NCBI RefSeq assembly: GCF_001439605.1
Contig: NZ_LMBX01000016.1
Span: 12,320 to 76,319 of the forward strand
DNA: 64,000 bases
Direction of reading: 5' to 3'
DNA from: Cytobacillus praedii
GTDB lineage: Bacteria; Bacillota; Bacilli; Bacillales; Cytobacillaceae
Notes under the pieces: model-generated
Database searches by the model: none
Seen by the model: only the letters and a program-made list of their open reading frames with translations
What the model was told of the DNA's origin: nothing
Position numbers and translations under genes: made by a program
Shown: positions 17,138-26,466 of the stretch, piece after piece
Layout of the letters: every line of letters begins with the position of its first letter
Numbering within the stretch: the stretch's first letter is position 1

Positions 17138-17878
17138 ATGCGTGCTTTTCAAATGCAATGCAAGGCTGAAACGATCCGCATATTGCGAAATCCATACTTT
17201 GTCTTTTGGTCACTGCTTATGCCGATTGTTTTCTATATTATTTTTACTAAAGTCTTTAATACGAATATACAAGATAAACAGGAGTGGCAAGCTCATTACT
17301 TAATGTCAATGACAGCTTTTAGTGTTATGGGTTCAGCAATTATGACACTTGGCATCAGGATCGTAGAGGAACGGACAAAGGGATGGTCAGTATTTATGAG
17401 GATTACCCCACTTTCTGATCAGGCATTTTTTGCTGCAAAAATGATCGGGCAAACAGTGATTCATTTATTTTCTATTCTGATCATTTTTTTAGCTGGTGCT
17501 TTAATAAATCAGGTTACTCTAACAGCTTTTGAATGGCTGATGAGCGGTTTATGGATTTTGCTTGGATCTCTTCCATTTCTAGCATTAGGTACGTTAGTCG
17601 GGACGATGAAGAGAGTGGATACTGCGTCTGGCGTTTCAAATGTCATTTATATGATTCTCGCCATTTCCGGGGGAATGTGGATGCCGATGGAAATTATGCC
17701 GTCGATTATTCAAAAAATTGGAGTATGGCTGCCATCGTATAATTTGGGAAATGGCGCTTGGGAAATTATCCGTGGGAACAGCCCGGAGTGGGGGAATTTT
17801 CTAATATTGTTAGGATACTTTTTCCTTTTCGTGCTATTATCTAGTTATATTAGGAGAAAGCAGGAAGCGGCGGTGTAA
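17138..17878 (+). CDS. ABC-2 type transporter permease
   Basis: Membrane partner of the preceding ATPase, 246 aa. Six hydrophobic segments can be read, roughly at 20-42, 55-78, 105-130, 138-160, 168-190 and 222-242, the usual ABC-2 topology. It begins directly after the ATPase stop, with GGGAGGCGATG as the ribosome binding site. No specificity motif is recognised; peptide, lipid or drug export are all possible. Confidence 0.88.
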   Translation: MRAFQMQCKAETIRILRNPYFVFWSLLMPIVFYIIFTKVFNTNIQDKQEWQAHYLMSMTAFSVMGSAIMTLGIRIVEERTKGWSVFMRITPLSDQAFFAAKMIGQTVIHLFSILIIFLAGALINQVTLTAFEWLMSGLWILLGSLPFLALGTLVGTMKRVDTASGVSNVIYMILAISGGMWMPMEIMPSIIQKIGVWLPSYNLGNGAWEIIRGNSPEWGNFLILLGYFFLFVLLSSYIRRKQEAAV

Positions 17879-17883
17879 GTTGA

Positions 17884-19008
17884 ATGTCAAAAGGAAAATT
17901 AAAGATTTTCCCTTCAAAATATGGATTCTTTCCTTATATGTTTCTAATCTATTTATTTATGCCAGGTTATTATATATTCTTTGAGACAGGCTGGAAGCTT
18001 TATGCCGGTTATGTATTATTAGGATTATTCCTACTCACATACCGGCAGCTTTATTTTGCTGGGAAGACTTTTACCTATTGGTTAATCCTTCAGATTAGTA
18101 TTGTCTTATTTCTATCTGTCTTTATAAATATTAATATTTTATTTTTAGGTTTTTTCCCAGCACATTTTATTGGCTGGTATGAGGAAAAGAAGAAGTTTTA
18201 TACGGCTCTGTTTCTTTTTGGAATATCTATTTTTACACCAATAATTATTCATTATAATCAATTAAATCAGAATGCATTGTTTTATTTTATCCCCTTTATA
18301 CTTATTATGTTGTTTTCCCCATTCGGCATTCGTTCGATGAATAGCAGAATGGAGCTGGAAAGGCAGCTTGATGAAGCGAATGAACGGATTGAAGAACTAG
18401 TGAAACGGGAGGAAAGATTGAGAATTGCACGTGATCTCCATGATACGCTAGGCCATACACTCTCATTGATTACATTGAAGAGCCAGCTGGTCGGGAAGCT
18501 GCTAGCGAAGGATATTGAACGTGCCAAGCATGAAGCTAAGGAAATAGAAAGAACCTCCCGGGCAGCATTATCGCAAGTAAGAGAGCTTGTCTCAGATATG
18601 AGAGCGATTACTATTTCGGAGGAACTTCTGGCATCCTCTTCTATTCTTGAAGCTGCAGGCATTCGTTTTCAATACCATGATGATTCAAAGCTTGAGAATG
18701 CTTCAGGAATTACACAAAATATTCTAAGTATGTGTCTGCGTGAAGCAGTGACGAATGTGGTAAAGCATAGTCAAGCGAAAAATTGTCATATTGCAATCAT
18801 TGAAAAAGCAGGAGAAATGACGATTAGTATTCAAGATGATGGGAGAGGGATGGATGAAAATTGTGAGGCTGGAAATGGGCTGAAGGGGATTTCAGAAAGA
18901 CTTGAATTGATTGAAGGGGCTTTGAAGATCACATCTCATAAAGGGACGAAGCTAGTAATTACTGTCCCAGTCATTGTGAAGGAAAGAGAGGCTGGTATTG
19001 TTTCATGA
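17884..19008 (+). CDS. Sensor histidine kinase, DesK/NarX-like (HisKA_3)
   Basis: A 374-aa membrane kinase. Residues 15-145 hold five or six membrane segments without a sizeable external domain, as in DesK-type sensors of membrane state or membrane-active drugs. A coiled linker (155-180) leads to the HisKA_3 motif ARDLHDTLGH with phospho-acceptor H186. The ATPase domain has REAVTNVVKHS (N box), DDGRGM and GNGLKGISERL. Its stop overlaps the next start as ATGA. It presumably phosphorylates the adjacent regulator and controls the ABC pair. Confidence 0.88.
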   Translation: MSKGKLKIFPSKYGFFPYMFLIYLFMPGYYIFFETGWKLYAGYVLLGLFLLTYRQLYFAGKTFTYWLILQISIVLFLSVFININILFLGFFPAHFIGWYEEKKKFYTALFLFGISIFTPIIIHYNQLNQNALFYFIPFILIMLFSPFGIRSMNSRMELERQLDEANERIEELVKREERLRIARDLHDTLGHTLSLITLKSQLVGKLLAKDIERAKHEAKEIERTSRAALSQVRELVSDMRAITISEELLASSSILEAAGIRFQYHDDSKLENASGITQNILSMCLREAVTNVVKHSQAKNCHIAIIEKAGEMTISIQDDGRGMDENCEAGNGLKGISERLELIEGALKITSHKGTKLVITVPVIVKEREAGIVS

Positions 19009-19607
19009 TCAGAATTGTAATAGCAGAAGATCAAGGGATGCTTAGGGGAGCACTTGGTTCCCTTCTAGATTTTGAGGATGACCTAGAAGTGATCGCACAA
19101 GCCAAAAATGGAGAGGAGGCCATCCGTTTTATTCAAACGCTTAAACCAGATATCTGTTTAATGGATATTGAAATGCCGCTTATGAGCGGTTTAGAAGTGG
19201 CTGAGGAGCTAAAAAAGCAAGGGGTAAATTGTAAAATTATCATTTTGACAACATTTGCTCGTCCTGGTTATTTTGAACGTGCAGTAAAAGCAGATGTTCA
19301 TGGTTATATGCTTAAAGATGGATCTAGTGACGAGCTGGCAGAGTCTATCAGAAGTGTGATGAAAGGGAAGCGTGAATTTGCGCCTGAGCTCATTTTTGGC
19401 AGTATGAAGGATGAAAATCCATTAACAAAGCGTGAATGTGATGTGTTAAGAATGGTGGCCGATGGGAAAACGGCAAAAGAGATTTCAGCTATCCTCTTTT
19501 TATCGGCAGGAACTGTAAGGAATTATATGTCAGAAATTATAAGCAAACTGCAGGTGAAGAACCGGATTGAAGCGATTAGCATTGCAGAAGAAAAGGGCTG
19601 GATATAA
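19005..19607 (+). CDS. Response regulator, NarL/DesR family
   Basis: A 200-aa two-domain regulator. The receiver has acidic pocket E8-D9, phospho-acceptor D54 in CLMDIEMP, T83 and K103; the LuxR-type helix-turn-helix is LTKRECDVLRMVADGKTAKEISAILFLS... near 136-165. The ATGA overlap with the kinase gene shows coupling. Likely autoregulates through the ATGACA-AA-TGTCAT palindrome 90 nt before the operon. Closest functional models are DesR and YvfU. Confidence 0.9.
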   Translation: MIRIVIAEDQGMLRGALGSLLDFEDDLEVIAQAKNGEEAIRFIQTLKPDICLMDIEMPLMSGLEVAEELKKQGVNCKIIILTTFARPGYFERAVKADVHGYMLKDGSSDELAESIRSVMKGKREFAPELIFGSMKDENPLTKRECDVLRMVADGKTAKEISAILFLSAGTVRNYMSEIISKLQVKNRIEAISIAEEKGWI

Positions 19608-19608
19608 A

Positions 19609-19640
19609 GAAAACGAGGCATCATCAAATGCCTCGTTTTC
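19609..19640. terminator. Bidirectional terminator between the two-component operon and opuA
   Basis: GAAAACGAGGCAT (19609-19621) pairs perfectly with ATGCCTCGTTTTC (19628-19640) around a 6-nt loop, between convergent operons. Confidence 0.93.
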
Positions 19641-19642
19641 TA

Positions 19643-20554
19643 TTACTCTTTTAAATCTTCAATAGAATCAATATCCATGTATGCTGGGACAACTAAGCCG
19701 ATTTTTGTTCCCTCTAAGTTTGCACCTAAATCCTCAAACTTGCCTTCGAATTCTTTATAGTAATCTGCGTGTGTTAATGGCAGCCAGCCAGCGATATGGG
19801 CATCAAGACTTCCTTCAGCAACACCAGCCCACATAGGACCTGCTTCTACTTGGCGAAGGGTAACTTTGTAGCCTAGGTCTGTCAACACCTGGGCAACTAC
19901 ATTTGTACTTGCGATTTCTGTATCCCATGCAACATAACCAAGCGTGATTTTGTCACCGTCAACTTCCTCGGCGCCTTCTGTCCATTTAGCTACCTTTTCA
20001 GTATTCTCATCGACCCATTTACGCGCAGCTTTTTCCGGATCTTCCCCATCTGTTATTTGGACCATCACTGTGTTCATATCTTCCTCTGGCCAGTTGAATT
20101 GATCTAACACCTTATAAGCGGATGGATGGTCTTTAGCAAGCCCGATACGTGCGATTGAATGGATATTTTCTTCATCCCCATAAGTCCCTTTAGGATCTTC
20201 TAAATATTTTAAGTCAAATTTTGAAAACTTCCAGTGCGGACTCCAGCCAGTAACAATAATTGGTTCTTCCTTATTGTAGGCTTTCTTTAGAGCGGCTGTC
20301 ATAGCAGCGCCAGAGCCTTCTACTAATGTCCAATCATCAAGCTCGTATTCGTCAAGAACATTAGCAGTTGCTTTCATTAACCCAGCACCAGGGTCAATCC
20401 CAATAATTTTATAATCAACGCTTTCTCCAACTGATGCTTCAGAAGATCCCTTATCTGCCTTGCCTTTGTCACTGCTTGCCTCATCAGACCCGCAAGCTGC
20501 TAGTCCGAATGTTAAGGCAGGTACCATTAATAAAGATAACCATTTTTTTTTCAT
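19643..20554 (-). CDS. opuAC: Glycine betaine ABC transporter substrate-binding lipoprotein OpuAC
   Basis: Extracellular glycine betaine receptor, 303 aa. A lipoprotein signal (residues 1-20, lipobox LAAC) precedes an Asp/Ser-rich linker and an OpuAC domain. Tryptophans in VTGWSPHWKF, YVAWDTE and IAGWLPLTHADYY are candidates for the aromatic cage that holds the trimethylammonium head. The ATG overlaps the opuAB stop by one base (TAATG), with AAGGGGG upstream. Third gene of opuAA-AB-AC, which imports compatible solutes under osmotic stress. Confidence 0.95.
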   Translation of the reverse strand: MKKKWLSLLMVPALTFGLAACGSDEASSDKGKADKGSSEASVGESVDYKIIGIDPGAGLMKATANVLDEYELDDWTLVEGSGAAMTAALKKAYNKEEPIIVTGWSPHWKFSKFDLKYLEDPKGTYGDEENIHSIARIGLAKDHPSAYKVLDQFNWPEEDMNTVMVQITDGEDPEKAARKWVDENTEKVAKWTEGAEEVDGDKITLGYVAWDTEIASTNVVAQVLTDLGYKVTLRQVEAGPMWAGVAEGSLDAHIAGWLPLTHADYYKEFEGKFEDLGANLEGTKIGLVVPAYMDIDSIEDLKE

Positions 20555-21402
20555 TATATTTTTCCCCCTTGTTTTTTTATTCCTATATTTTGGGTAATCC
20601 GATCAAGGATAATGGCCATAACCACAATCGCAAGACCAGCCTCAAAACCTTTTCCGATTTGAATTTGAGTAACCGCACGGTATACGTCTGCTCCAAGACC
20701 TGGTGAACCAACCATCGATGCGATGACAACCATGGATAATGAAAGCATAATGCTTTGATTTACACCTGCCATAATCGTTGGCATAGCAAGAGGCAGCTGA
20801 ACTTTAAGAAGACGTTGGCTGGTAGTAGAGCCAAAAGCCTCAGCTGCTTCAATAATATCTGCAGGTACTTGTTGGATTCCTAATATTGTCAGCCTGATTG
20901 TTGGGGGTACGGCAAAAATAACGGATGCTACAACACCTGGTACGACTCCGATACTAAAGAAGAAAATTGCCGGGATTAGATAAACGAATGCCGGCATCGT
21001 TTGCATAAAGTCTAATATAGGTGTAATAATCTGTTTAACTGTATTCTTCTGAGATGCCCAAATACCCATAGGTATCCCGATTACTACTGTTATGATGACC
21101 GCTGTTAATACTAATGAAAGTGTTTCGAGCATCCCTTCCCAATAGCCTAAATTATCAATTAAGAACAGACCGATGATAGCGAACAGGGCGATCCCCTTTG
21201 TTGATAGCTTCCATGCTAATAAACCAATAAGGATGATAAGGATATAGGATGGAATAAATTCTAATACCGTAAATAGGCCTTCAACTATCCCCTCTAAACT
21301 TACAGTAATGGCATCAAATATGAATGCAAAAGTAACTGTAAGCCAATCGACAAAGCTGTCGATCCAATCTGCCAGCGGAAGTTTTGGCAATAAGCCTTCC
21401 AT
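20554..21402 (-). CDS. opuAB: Glycine betaine ABC transporter permease OpuAB
   Basis: Membrane subunit of OpuA, 282 aa. Membrane segments fill most of the chain; the cytoplasmic EAA loop EAAEAFGSTTSQRLLKVQLP (about 185-204) docks with OpuAA. An N-terminal amphipathic LPLADWIDSFVDWLT segment is typical of OpuAB. Its start overlaps the opuAA stop by one base and its stop overlaps the opuAC start by one base, so the three are tightly coupled. Confidence 0.96.
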   Translation of the reverse strand: MEGLLPKLPLADWIDSFVDWLTVTFAFIFDAITVSLEGIVEGLFTVLEFIPSYILIILIGLLAWKLSTKGIALFAIIGLFLIDNLGYWEGMLETLSLVLTAVIITVVIGIPMGIWASQKNTVKQIITPILDFMQTMPAFVYLIPAIFFFSIGVVPGVVASVIFAVPPTIRLTILGIQQVPADIIEAAEAFGSTTSQRLLKVQLPLAMPTIMAGVNQSIMLSLSMVVIASMVGSPGLGADVYRAVTQIQIGKGFEAGLAIVVMAIILDRITQNIGIKKQGGKI

Positions 21403-22661
21403 TATTGGTTCCCTCCTTTACTAGACTGATCAGCAGCCACTTCTTTTTTTGCTTCTTCTAAAACATTAATGACTTCATTATTTCCTGCAAGACCGCCAAT
21501 AACCGCACCTCTTACAAGAATGCCATAGAGCCGATTGTTTTCATCTACAACTGCAACAGGGATTGTAGCAGTTGACACTTTGTCAAATAAATCTGTTAAC
21601 AACGTTTCACCTGTTACCTTTTGAACATTCGGATTGATAATTGCCTGTAATGTTTGCCCATTCTCTGCAGCAGTCTTTGCATCATCAGCAGTTATCGCGC
21701 CGAGAAGGATTTGCTTTTTATCAACAACGTAAATACTTGAAATCCCAAGTTTTTTCATCATTTGTAAAGCAACTCTAGGTCCTTTATCGATTTGAACAGT
21801 TTCTGCTCTTTTCATTACATGGCTTGCGGTTAATACCTTTGAAAGATCAACGTCTTCTACGAATCTTTCAACATATTGGTTAGATGGGTTCATAAGGATT
21901 TCCTCTGGAGACCCAATCTGAACAATTTCTCCATCCTTCATTAATGCTATTTTGTCCCCGATTCTAAGCGCCTCATCTAAATCATGAGTAATAAAGATAA
22001 TCGTTTTTTCCATTGTGGATTGCAGCTCAAGCAATTCGTCCTGCATATCTTTTCTAATTAATGGATCCAATGCGCTAAATGCTTCATCCATTAATAAAAT
22101 ATCTGTGTCATTTGCCAGTGCCCGGGCTAATCCGACACGCTGCTGCATTCCTCCACTAAGCTGTTTAGGAAATTGGTTTTCATAGCCTTCAAGACCTACT
22201 AGCTTTAAAGCGTTTAGTGCCTTTTCCTTTCTGTCTTCCTTATCTACTCCTTGGATTTCTAGTCCATACTCTGTGTTTTCAAGGATGGTACGATGTGGAA
22301 GTAAGGCGAAATTCTGAAATACCATGCTGATTTTTTTGCGCCGTATATTTCTTAGCTCTTCTTTTTTCATTTTTGTAATATCTTTTCCGTCAATCCAGAC
22401 TTCTCCTACAGTCGGGTCAATCAGTCTATTTAATGTACGAACCAATGTGGACTTCCCACTTCCTGATAGGCCCATGATGACAAAAATCTCACCAGCATGG
22501 ACATCAAATGTTGCTTGATTGACACCGACTGTGGAGCCAGTTCTTTTTAAAATATCTGTTTTTGAGTTCCCATCATTTAAGAGCTGTAGTGCTTTTTTAG
22601 GATTTTTCCCAAAAACCTTCGTAACGTTTTTTACACTTAATTTAACGTTATGTTCTCTCAT
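21402..22661 (-). CDS. opuAA: Glycine betaine ABC transporter ATP-binding protein OpuAA
   Basis: Energising subunit of OpuA, 419 aa, almost co-linear with B. subtilis OpuAA. Walker A GLSGSGKST near 64-72, signature LSGGMQQRVGLARAL near 165-179, Walker B ILLMDEAFSALDPL near 186-199, then two CBS domains (about 285-395) that in OpuA-type systems sense ionic strength. GAGGTG precedes the ATG. A sigma-A promoter lies about 95 nt upstream. First gene of the operon, divergent from a GbsR-family regulator. Confidence 0.97.
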   Translation of the reverse strand: MREHNVKLSVKNVTKVFGKNPKKALQLLNDGNSKTDILKRTGSTVGVNQATFDVHAGEIFVIMGLSGSGKSTLVRTLNRLIDPTVGEVWIDGKDITKMKKEELRNIRRKKISMVFQNFALLPHRTILENTEYGLEIQGVDKEDRKEKALNALKLVGLEGYENQFPKQLSGGMQQRVGLARALANDTDILLMDEAFSALDPLIRKDMQDELLELQSTMEKTIIFITHDLDEALRIGDKIALMKDGEIVQIGSPEEILMNPSNQYVERFVEDVDLSKVLTASHVMKRAETVQIDKGPRVALQMMKKLGISSIYVVDKKQILLGAITADDAKTAAENGQTLQAIINPNVQKVTGETLLTDLFDKVSTATIPVAVVDENNRLYGILVRGAVIGGLAGNNEVINVLEEAKKEVAADQSSKGGNQ

Positions 22662-22753
22662 GTTTTTTCACCTCGTTCAATTGAAACTTCTGGACTAGCA
22701 GTACTGATTAATTAAGCAAATTGTGATAAATGCCGCGCAATAAGGACCATTTA

Positions 22754-22782
22754 ATTGTATTTGTTTTAAAAAAATAGGGCAA
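22754..22782 (-). promoter_or_regulatory. Sigma-A promoter of opuA
   Basis: Read on the minus strand: TTGCCC (complement of 22777-22782), a 17-nt spacer and TACAAT (complement of 22754-22759). Consensus -10, moderate -35, as expected for an osmotically controlled promoter. Confidence 0.75.
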
Positions 22783-22814
22783 AGCTGGTAATTAGCCATA
22801 TTCGGCTGTAAACT

Positions 22815-22845
22815 TTGTACAGTAAAAACTGAACGTACTGTATAA
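22815..22845 (+). promoter_or_regulatory. Inverted repeat and probable promoter of the GbsR-family gene
   Basis: TTGTACAGT (22815-22823) and ACTGTATAA (22837-22845) form an inverted repeat with one mismatch and a 13-nt spacer. On the plus strand the same bases can be read as -35 TTGTAC and -10 TGTATA with an 18-nt spacer. The regulator could therefore bind at its own promoter. The site is about 33 nt upstream of the opuA -35 box. Confidence 0.5.
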
Positions 22846-23009
22846 CATGAATTCTTACAATTCCTATCTTTTCCTCCAAGATGCTGTGCTATATCCATCT
22901 TTACATTCTGAAAAAAAGTGGTAGTCTAATAAAAGATTATTTCATTTTTGTGGGCAAGCTAATGAAATATTGCAAAGTTAATTTTACATTTATGGATGTG
23001 AATAGTTAC

Positions 23010-23552
23010 ATGGATGGGAAAGAACAGCTTGAACGTGTTCGGGAAAGGGTCATTGAAACCATTGCTAAAAATATGAATTTATATGGAATTACAGATTCAA
23101 TTGGACGATTATATGGAATGCTTTACTTTCATAATCAGCCGATGACTCTTGATGAGATGAAGGAAGAGCTCGGTATGAGCAAAACAAGCATGAGTACCTC
23201 TGTCCGCACACTAATGGATTTAAAAATGGTGGAGAAGGTGTGGAAAAAAGGAACAAGGAAAGATTTATATCTAGCAGAAGAAGACTGGCATCAAACCTTT
23301 ATTGATTTTTTCTCCATTAAATGGCGTACAGGTATTTCAATGAACATTGCTGCGATGACAAAATCCATAATAGAGCTTGAAAGGTTAGAAAAATCGGAAG
23401 AGATAGATGAGGAAGTGCGCTCTGCCGCAAAAGTTGATATTACAAAAATGAAAGCAGCACTTAGTTATTATGAATGGTTAAATCGTTTGGTTGATAGCTT
23501 TGAATCAGAAGAGATTTTTGATTTTATTCCGAAAAACAAAGAGGAATTGTAA
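23010..23552 (+). CDS. opuAR: GbsR-family (MarR-like) transcriptional regulator of opuA, OpuAR-like
   Basis: A 180-aa winged-helix regulator of the GbsR/OpcR family, which control glycine betaine synthesis and uptake in Bacillus. The N terminus KEQLERVRERVIETIAKNMN leads into the DNA-binding part MSKTSMSTSVRTLMDLKMVEKVWKKGTRKDLY (about 67-98); the C-terminal half carries the aromatic-rich inducer region. I start at ATG 23010, which has GGATGTGA 8 nt upstream and gives the 180 aa of GbsR; the frame extends to 22881 without support. Its place beside opuA matches the OpuAR repressor described from Bacillus infantis; repression of opuA is inferred. Confidence 0.85.
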   Translation: MDGKEQLERVRERVIETIAKNMNLYGITDSIGRLYGMLYFHNQPMTLDEMKEELGMSKTSMSTSVRTLMDLKMVEKVWKKGTRKDLYLAEEDWHQTFIDFFSIKWRTGISMNIAAMTKSIIELERLEKSEEIDEEVRSAAKVDITKMKAALSYYEWLNRLVDSFESEEIFDFIPKNKEEL

Positions 23553-23560
23553 GGATATTG

Positions 23561-23590
23561 AAAGCACAGGATTCTGTGCTTTTTCGTTTT
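23561..23590 (+). terminator. Terminator of the GbsR-family gene
   Basis: AAAGCACAG (23561-23569), loop GATT, CTGTGCTTT (23574-23582), then TTCGTTTTTTT. Confidence 0.9.
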
Positions 23591-23734
23591 TTTAAATTTA
23601 GTATCTGATTAGAAGTGCAAGCCGCAAAAAATATTGAAATTTGTCTTATTTTGTTGTAAACCTATGAATCTCTCTTATTTTCTCCCGATTCTAGTTTTTT
23701 TTGATTTTGACAAATTTAACTTCTCGTGAATCAA

Positions 23735-23783
23735 ACACAATATGTAGTGGTGTCGAAAATATTTCAGGTACTATATGTTGATT
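23735..23783 (+). promoter_or_regulatory. Two NrdR boxes upstream of nrdJ
   Basis: ACACAATATGTAGTGG (23735-23750) and GTACTATATGTTGATT (23768-23783) resemble the NrdR consensus ACACwATATwTwGTGT. Their centres are 33 bp apart, about three helical turns, the usual arrangement for this ATP/dATP-sensing repressor. The rest of the 340-base gap holds a TTGACA (23707-23712) without a good -10 at normal spacing. No cobalamin riboswitch is seen. Confidence 0.75.
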
Positions 23784-23892
23784 TAGAAGTTTTATTATGG
23801 TAACTTTAGGTTATTCATTAAATCAGCTAGATTTAACATAGCTTTGAAGTTACTATCAAAATTGAATATTTTTATTTGAAGGAGTTGTAAAA

Positions 23893-26454
23893 ATGTCTGT
23901 TGCATTAGGACAAAAAATGAGTTTGAACATTGAACGCTTGAATGAAGACATCCGTCTATTTCCTCAAGTACACCCTATCACCTCTGATATGAAAATGACC
24001 CACAAAGGGGTTTCCCGTTTAGTCATGCTCGATAGGTATACATTTAAGGATACAGAAAAAATAACTCTGACTAAAGGGGACTTCGTCGTTCTAACTATCA
24101 AAGAAGATCCAAAATTTCCTGCCCGTGGGCTTGGCTACATTATAGATATTGATTGGGAAAACAAAGCAGCATCAGTTCTAGTGGAAGAAGATTATCGTGG
24201 GGTTCTTGATGACCCAGAAGAAGCACAAACTGGTATCATCAAGCGATCGCTGGATGTCATTGAAAAACCGCTAGAGCTTTTTTATGAGCAAATTGCCAAA
24301 CGTAATGCAACAGGTCTTGCATCCGTTGAGAAAACAGAAGAGAAAAGACAAGAATGGTTTGAGAAATTCTACCAAGAGCTTGCGAGCTTAAACTTTATTC
24401 CAGCTGGCCGTGTTCTATATGGAGCGGGTGCAGATACGGACGTAACATACTTTAACTGTTATGTGATGCCATTTGTGCAAGATTCCCGTGAAGGCATTTC
24501 TGAACACCGCAAGCAAGTGATGGAGATCATGAGCCGCGGCGGCGGAGTCGGAACAAACGGTTCTACCTTAAGACCCCGCAACACGCTGGCAAAAGGTGTT
24601 AATGGTAAATCATCAGGCTCCGTTTCATGGTTAGATGATATTGCGAAATTGACTCATCTTGTTGAGCAAGGCGGTTCCCGCAGAGGGGCTCAGATGATCA
24701 TGCTTAGTGATTGGCATCCTGACATTATTGAATTCATCATTTCAAAAATGCAAAATCCAAGAATTTTGCGTTTCTTGCTTGAAACGACAAAGGATGAAAC
24801 AATTAAAAAATATGCAAAAGAAAAATTAAAATATACCCCTTTTACAGAGCAAGAACTAGCAATGTACCAAGGAATTGTAAATTATAAGCAAATTCCAGGA
24901 CATGGCGGCTTTAATGAGAAAATAATAAATGATGCAGAAGAGAAACTAGCAACTGGAGGCAATTATTCTGTTCATAATTCTGAATTCCTTACTGGAGCGA
25001 ATATTTCTGTTTGCTTGACGAAGGAATTCATGAATGCAGTTGAGAATGATGCTGAGTATGAACTCCGTTTCCCGGATGTAGAGAGCTATGATCAAGATGA
25101 AATGCGTAACTATAATGAGGAATGGCATAAGGTTGGGGATGTTCGCGAATGGGAAAAACTTGGTCATAAAGTCCGTGTTTATCGCAAAATCCAAGCGAAA
25201 GAACTTTGGAATTTAATCAACATTTGTGCGACTTACTCAGCAGAACCCGGAATCTTCTTTATTGATAATGCAAATGACATGACAAATGCAAGAGCATATG
25301 GACAGAAGGTTGTAGCAACTAACCCATGTGGGGAACAGCCTCTTGCACCATATAGTGTCTGCAATTTGGCTGCTGTTAACCTGGCAGAAATGGCTGATAA
25401 AGAGAACAAAACCGTAAACTTTGAAAAATTAAAGCGTACAGTTGAAGTCGGTGTACGGATGCAGGATAACGTAATTGATGCAACTCCATATTTCCTTGCA
25501 GAGAATAAGAAACAGGCTCTTGGTGAGCGCCGTGTTGGTTTGGGTGTTATGGGTCTGCACGACTTATTAATTTATTGTGAAACAGAATATGGTTCTGAAA
25601 AGGGTAATGAGCTTGTTGATAAAGTTTTTGAAACAATCGCGACAACTGCTTACCGTGCTTCTGTTGAACTCGCCGAAGAAAAAGGCAGCTTCCCGTTCTT
25701 AACTGGGGAAACAGAAGAAGAGACAAAACGTTTAAGAAAGGCATTTACAGAGACTGGATTTATGCAAAAAATGCCTGCAGATATTCAACAATCAATTATT
25801 GATAACGGAATTCGTAACTCGCATCTATTAACAGTGGCTCCAACTGGATCCACGGGTACAATGGTTGGAGTATCGACAGGTCTTGAACCTTACTTCTCCT
25901 TCTCTTACTTCAGAAGCGGCCGATTAGGCAAATTCATTGAAGTAAAAGCAGATATTGTTCAAGAATATTTAGATAGAAATCCGGATGCAGATCCGAATAA
26001 CCTGCCTGAATGGTTTATTGCTGCCATGGACTTAGCACCTGAAGCACATGCAGATGTTCAGTGTATTATCCAGCGCTGGATTGACAGCTCTATCAGTAAA
26101 ACGGTTAATGCACCGAAAGGATATAGTGTTGAACAGGTAGAAAAAGTTTATGAGCGTCTATACCGTGGCGGTGCAAAGGGCGGAACGGTGTATGTTGATG
26201 GTTCACGCGATTCGCAAGTTTTAACGTTAAAAGCTGAAGAAAACAGCTTCGATGAAACGACCTATGATAAAAAAGAAAAAACGAAACAGCATGTTGTTCT
26301 TGTTGATACAATCAATGACCTTCGTTCTACAAATGTAACGATTGGTTCAGAGGTTGGGAACACATGTCCAGTCTGCCGCAAAGGAAGCGTAGAGGAAATT
26401 GGCGGATGCAACACATGTACAAATTGCAATGCCCAGCTAAAATGTGGCTTATAG
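23893..26454 (+). CDS. nrdJ: Adenosylcobalamin-dependent (class II) ribonucleotide reductase
   Basis: Makes deoxyribonucleotides with a thiyl radical generated from adenosylcobalamin, so it works with or without oxygen. The 853-aa protein has the substrate-phosphate loop and finger-loop region NPCGEQPLAPYSVCNL with radical-site C479 and E481, the partner cysteine in YFNCYVMPF near 191, and PTGSTGTMVGVSTGLEPYFSF near 655. The C-terminal tail CPVCRKG...GGCNTCTNC...LKCGL is a zinc-finger region with the shuttle cysteines. AAGGAG precedes the ATG. Two NrdR boxes upstream predict repression by dATP-bound NrdR. Not present at this place in B. subtilis. Confidence 0.96.
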   Translation: MSVALGQKMSLNIERLNEDIRLFPQVHPITSDMKMTHKGVSRLVMLDRYTFKDTEKITLTKGDFVVLTIKEDPKFPARGLGYIIDIDWENKAASVLVEEDYRGVLDDPEEAQTGIIKRSLDVIEKPLELFYEQIAKRNATGLASVEKTEEKRQEWFEKFYQELASLNFIPAGRVLYGAGADTDVTYFNCYVMPFVQDSREGISEHRKQVMEIMSRGGGVGTNGSTLRPRNTLAKGVNGKSSGSVSWLDDIAKLTHLVEQGGSRRGAQMIMLSDWHPDIIEFIISKMQNPRILRFLLETTKDETIKKYAKEKLKYTPFTEQELAMYQGIVNYKQIPGHGGFNEKIINDAEEKLATGGNYSVHNSEFLTGANISVCLTKEFMNAVENDAEYELRFPDVESYDQDEMRNYNEEWHKVGDVREWEKLGHKVRVYRKIQAKELWNLINICATYSAEPGIFFIDNANDMTNARAYGQKVVATNPCGEQPLAPYSVCNLAAVNLAEMADKENKTVNFEKLKRTVEVGVRMQDNVIDATPYFLAENKKQALGERRVGLGVMGLHDLLIYCETEYGSEKGNELVDKVFETIATTAYRASVELAEEKGSFPFLTGETEEETKRLRKAFTETGFMQKMPADIQQSIIDNGIRNSHLLTVAPTGSTGTMVGVSTGLEPYFSFSYFRSGRLGKFIEVKADIVQEYLDRNPDADPNNLPEWFIAAMDLAPEAHADVQCIIQRWIDSSISKTVNAPKGYSVEQVEKVYERLYRGGAKGGTVYVDGSRDSQVLTLKAEENSFDETTYDKKEKTKQHVVLVDTINDLRSTNVTIGSEVGNTCPVCRKGSVEEIGGCNTCTNCNAQLKCGL

Positions 26455-26466
26455 AATAAATACGAG

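Noticed and set aside
22695..22898. 67-residue minus-strand open frame between opuAA and the regulator gene
   Set aside because: It runs through the opuA promoter and the inverted repeat, has no good ribosome binding site and a non-protein-like composition.
23590..23892. Cobalamin riboswitch before nrdJ
   Set aside because: No B12-box-like segment or suitable length of structured leader is seen; only NrdR boxes are supported.
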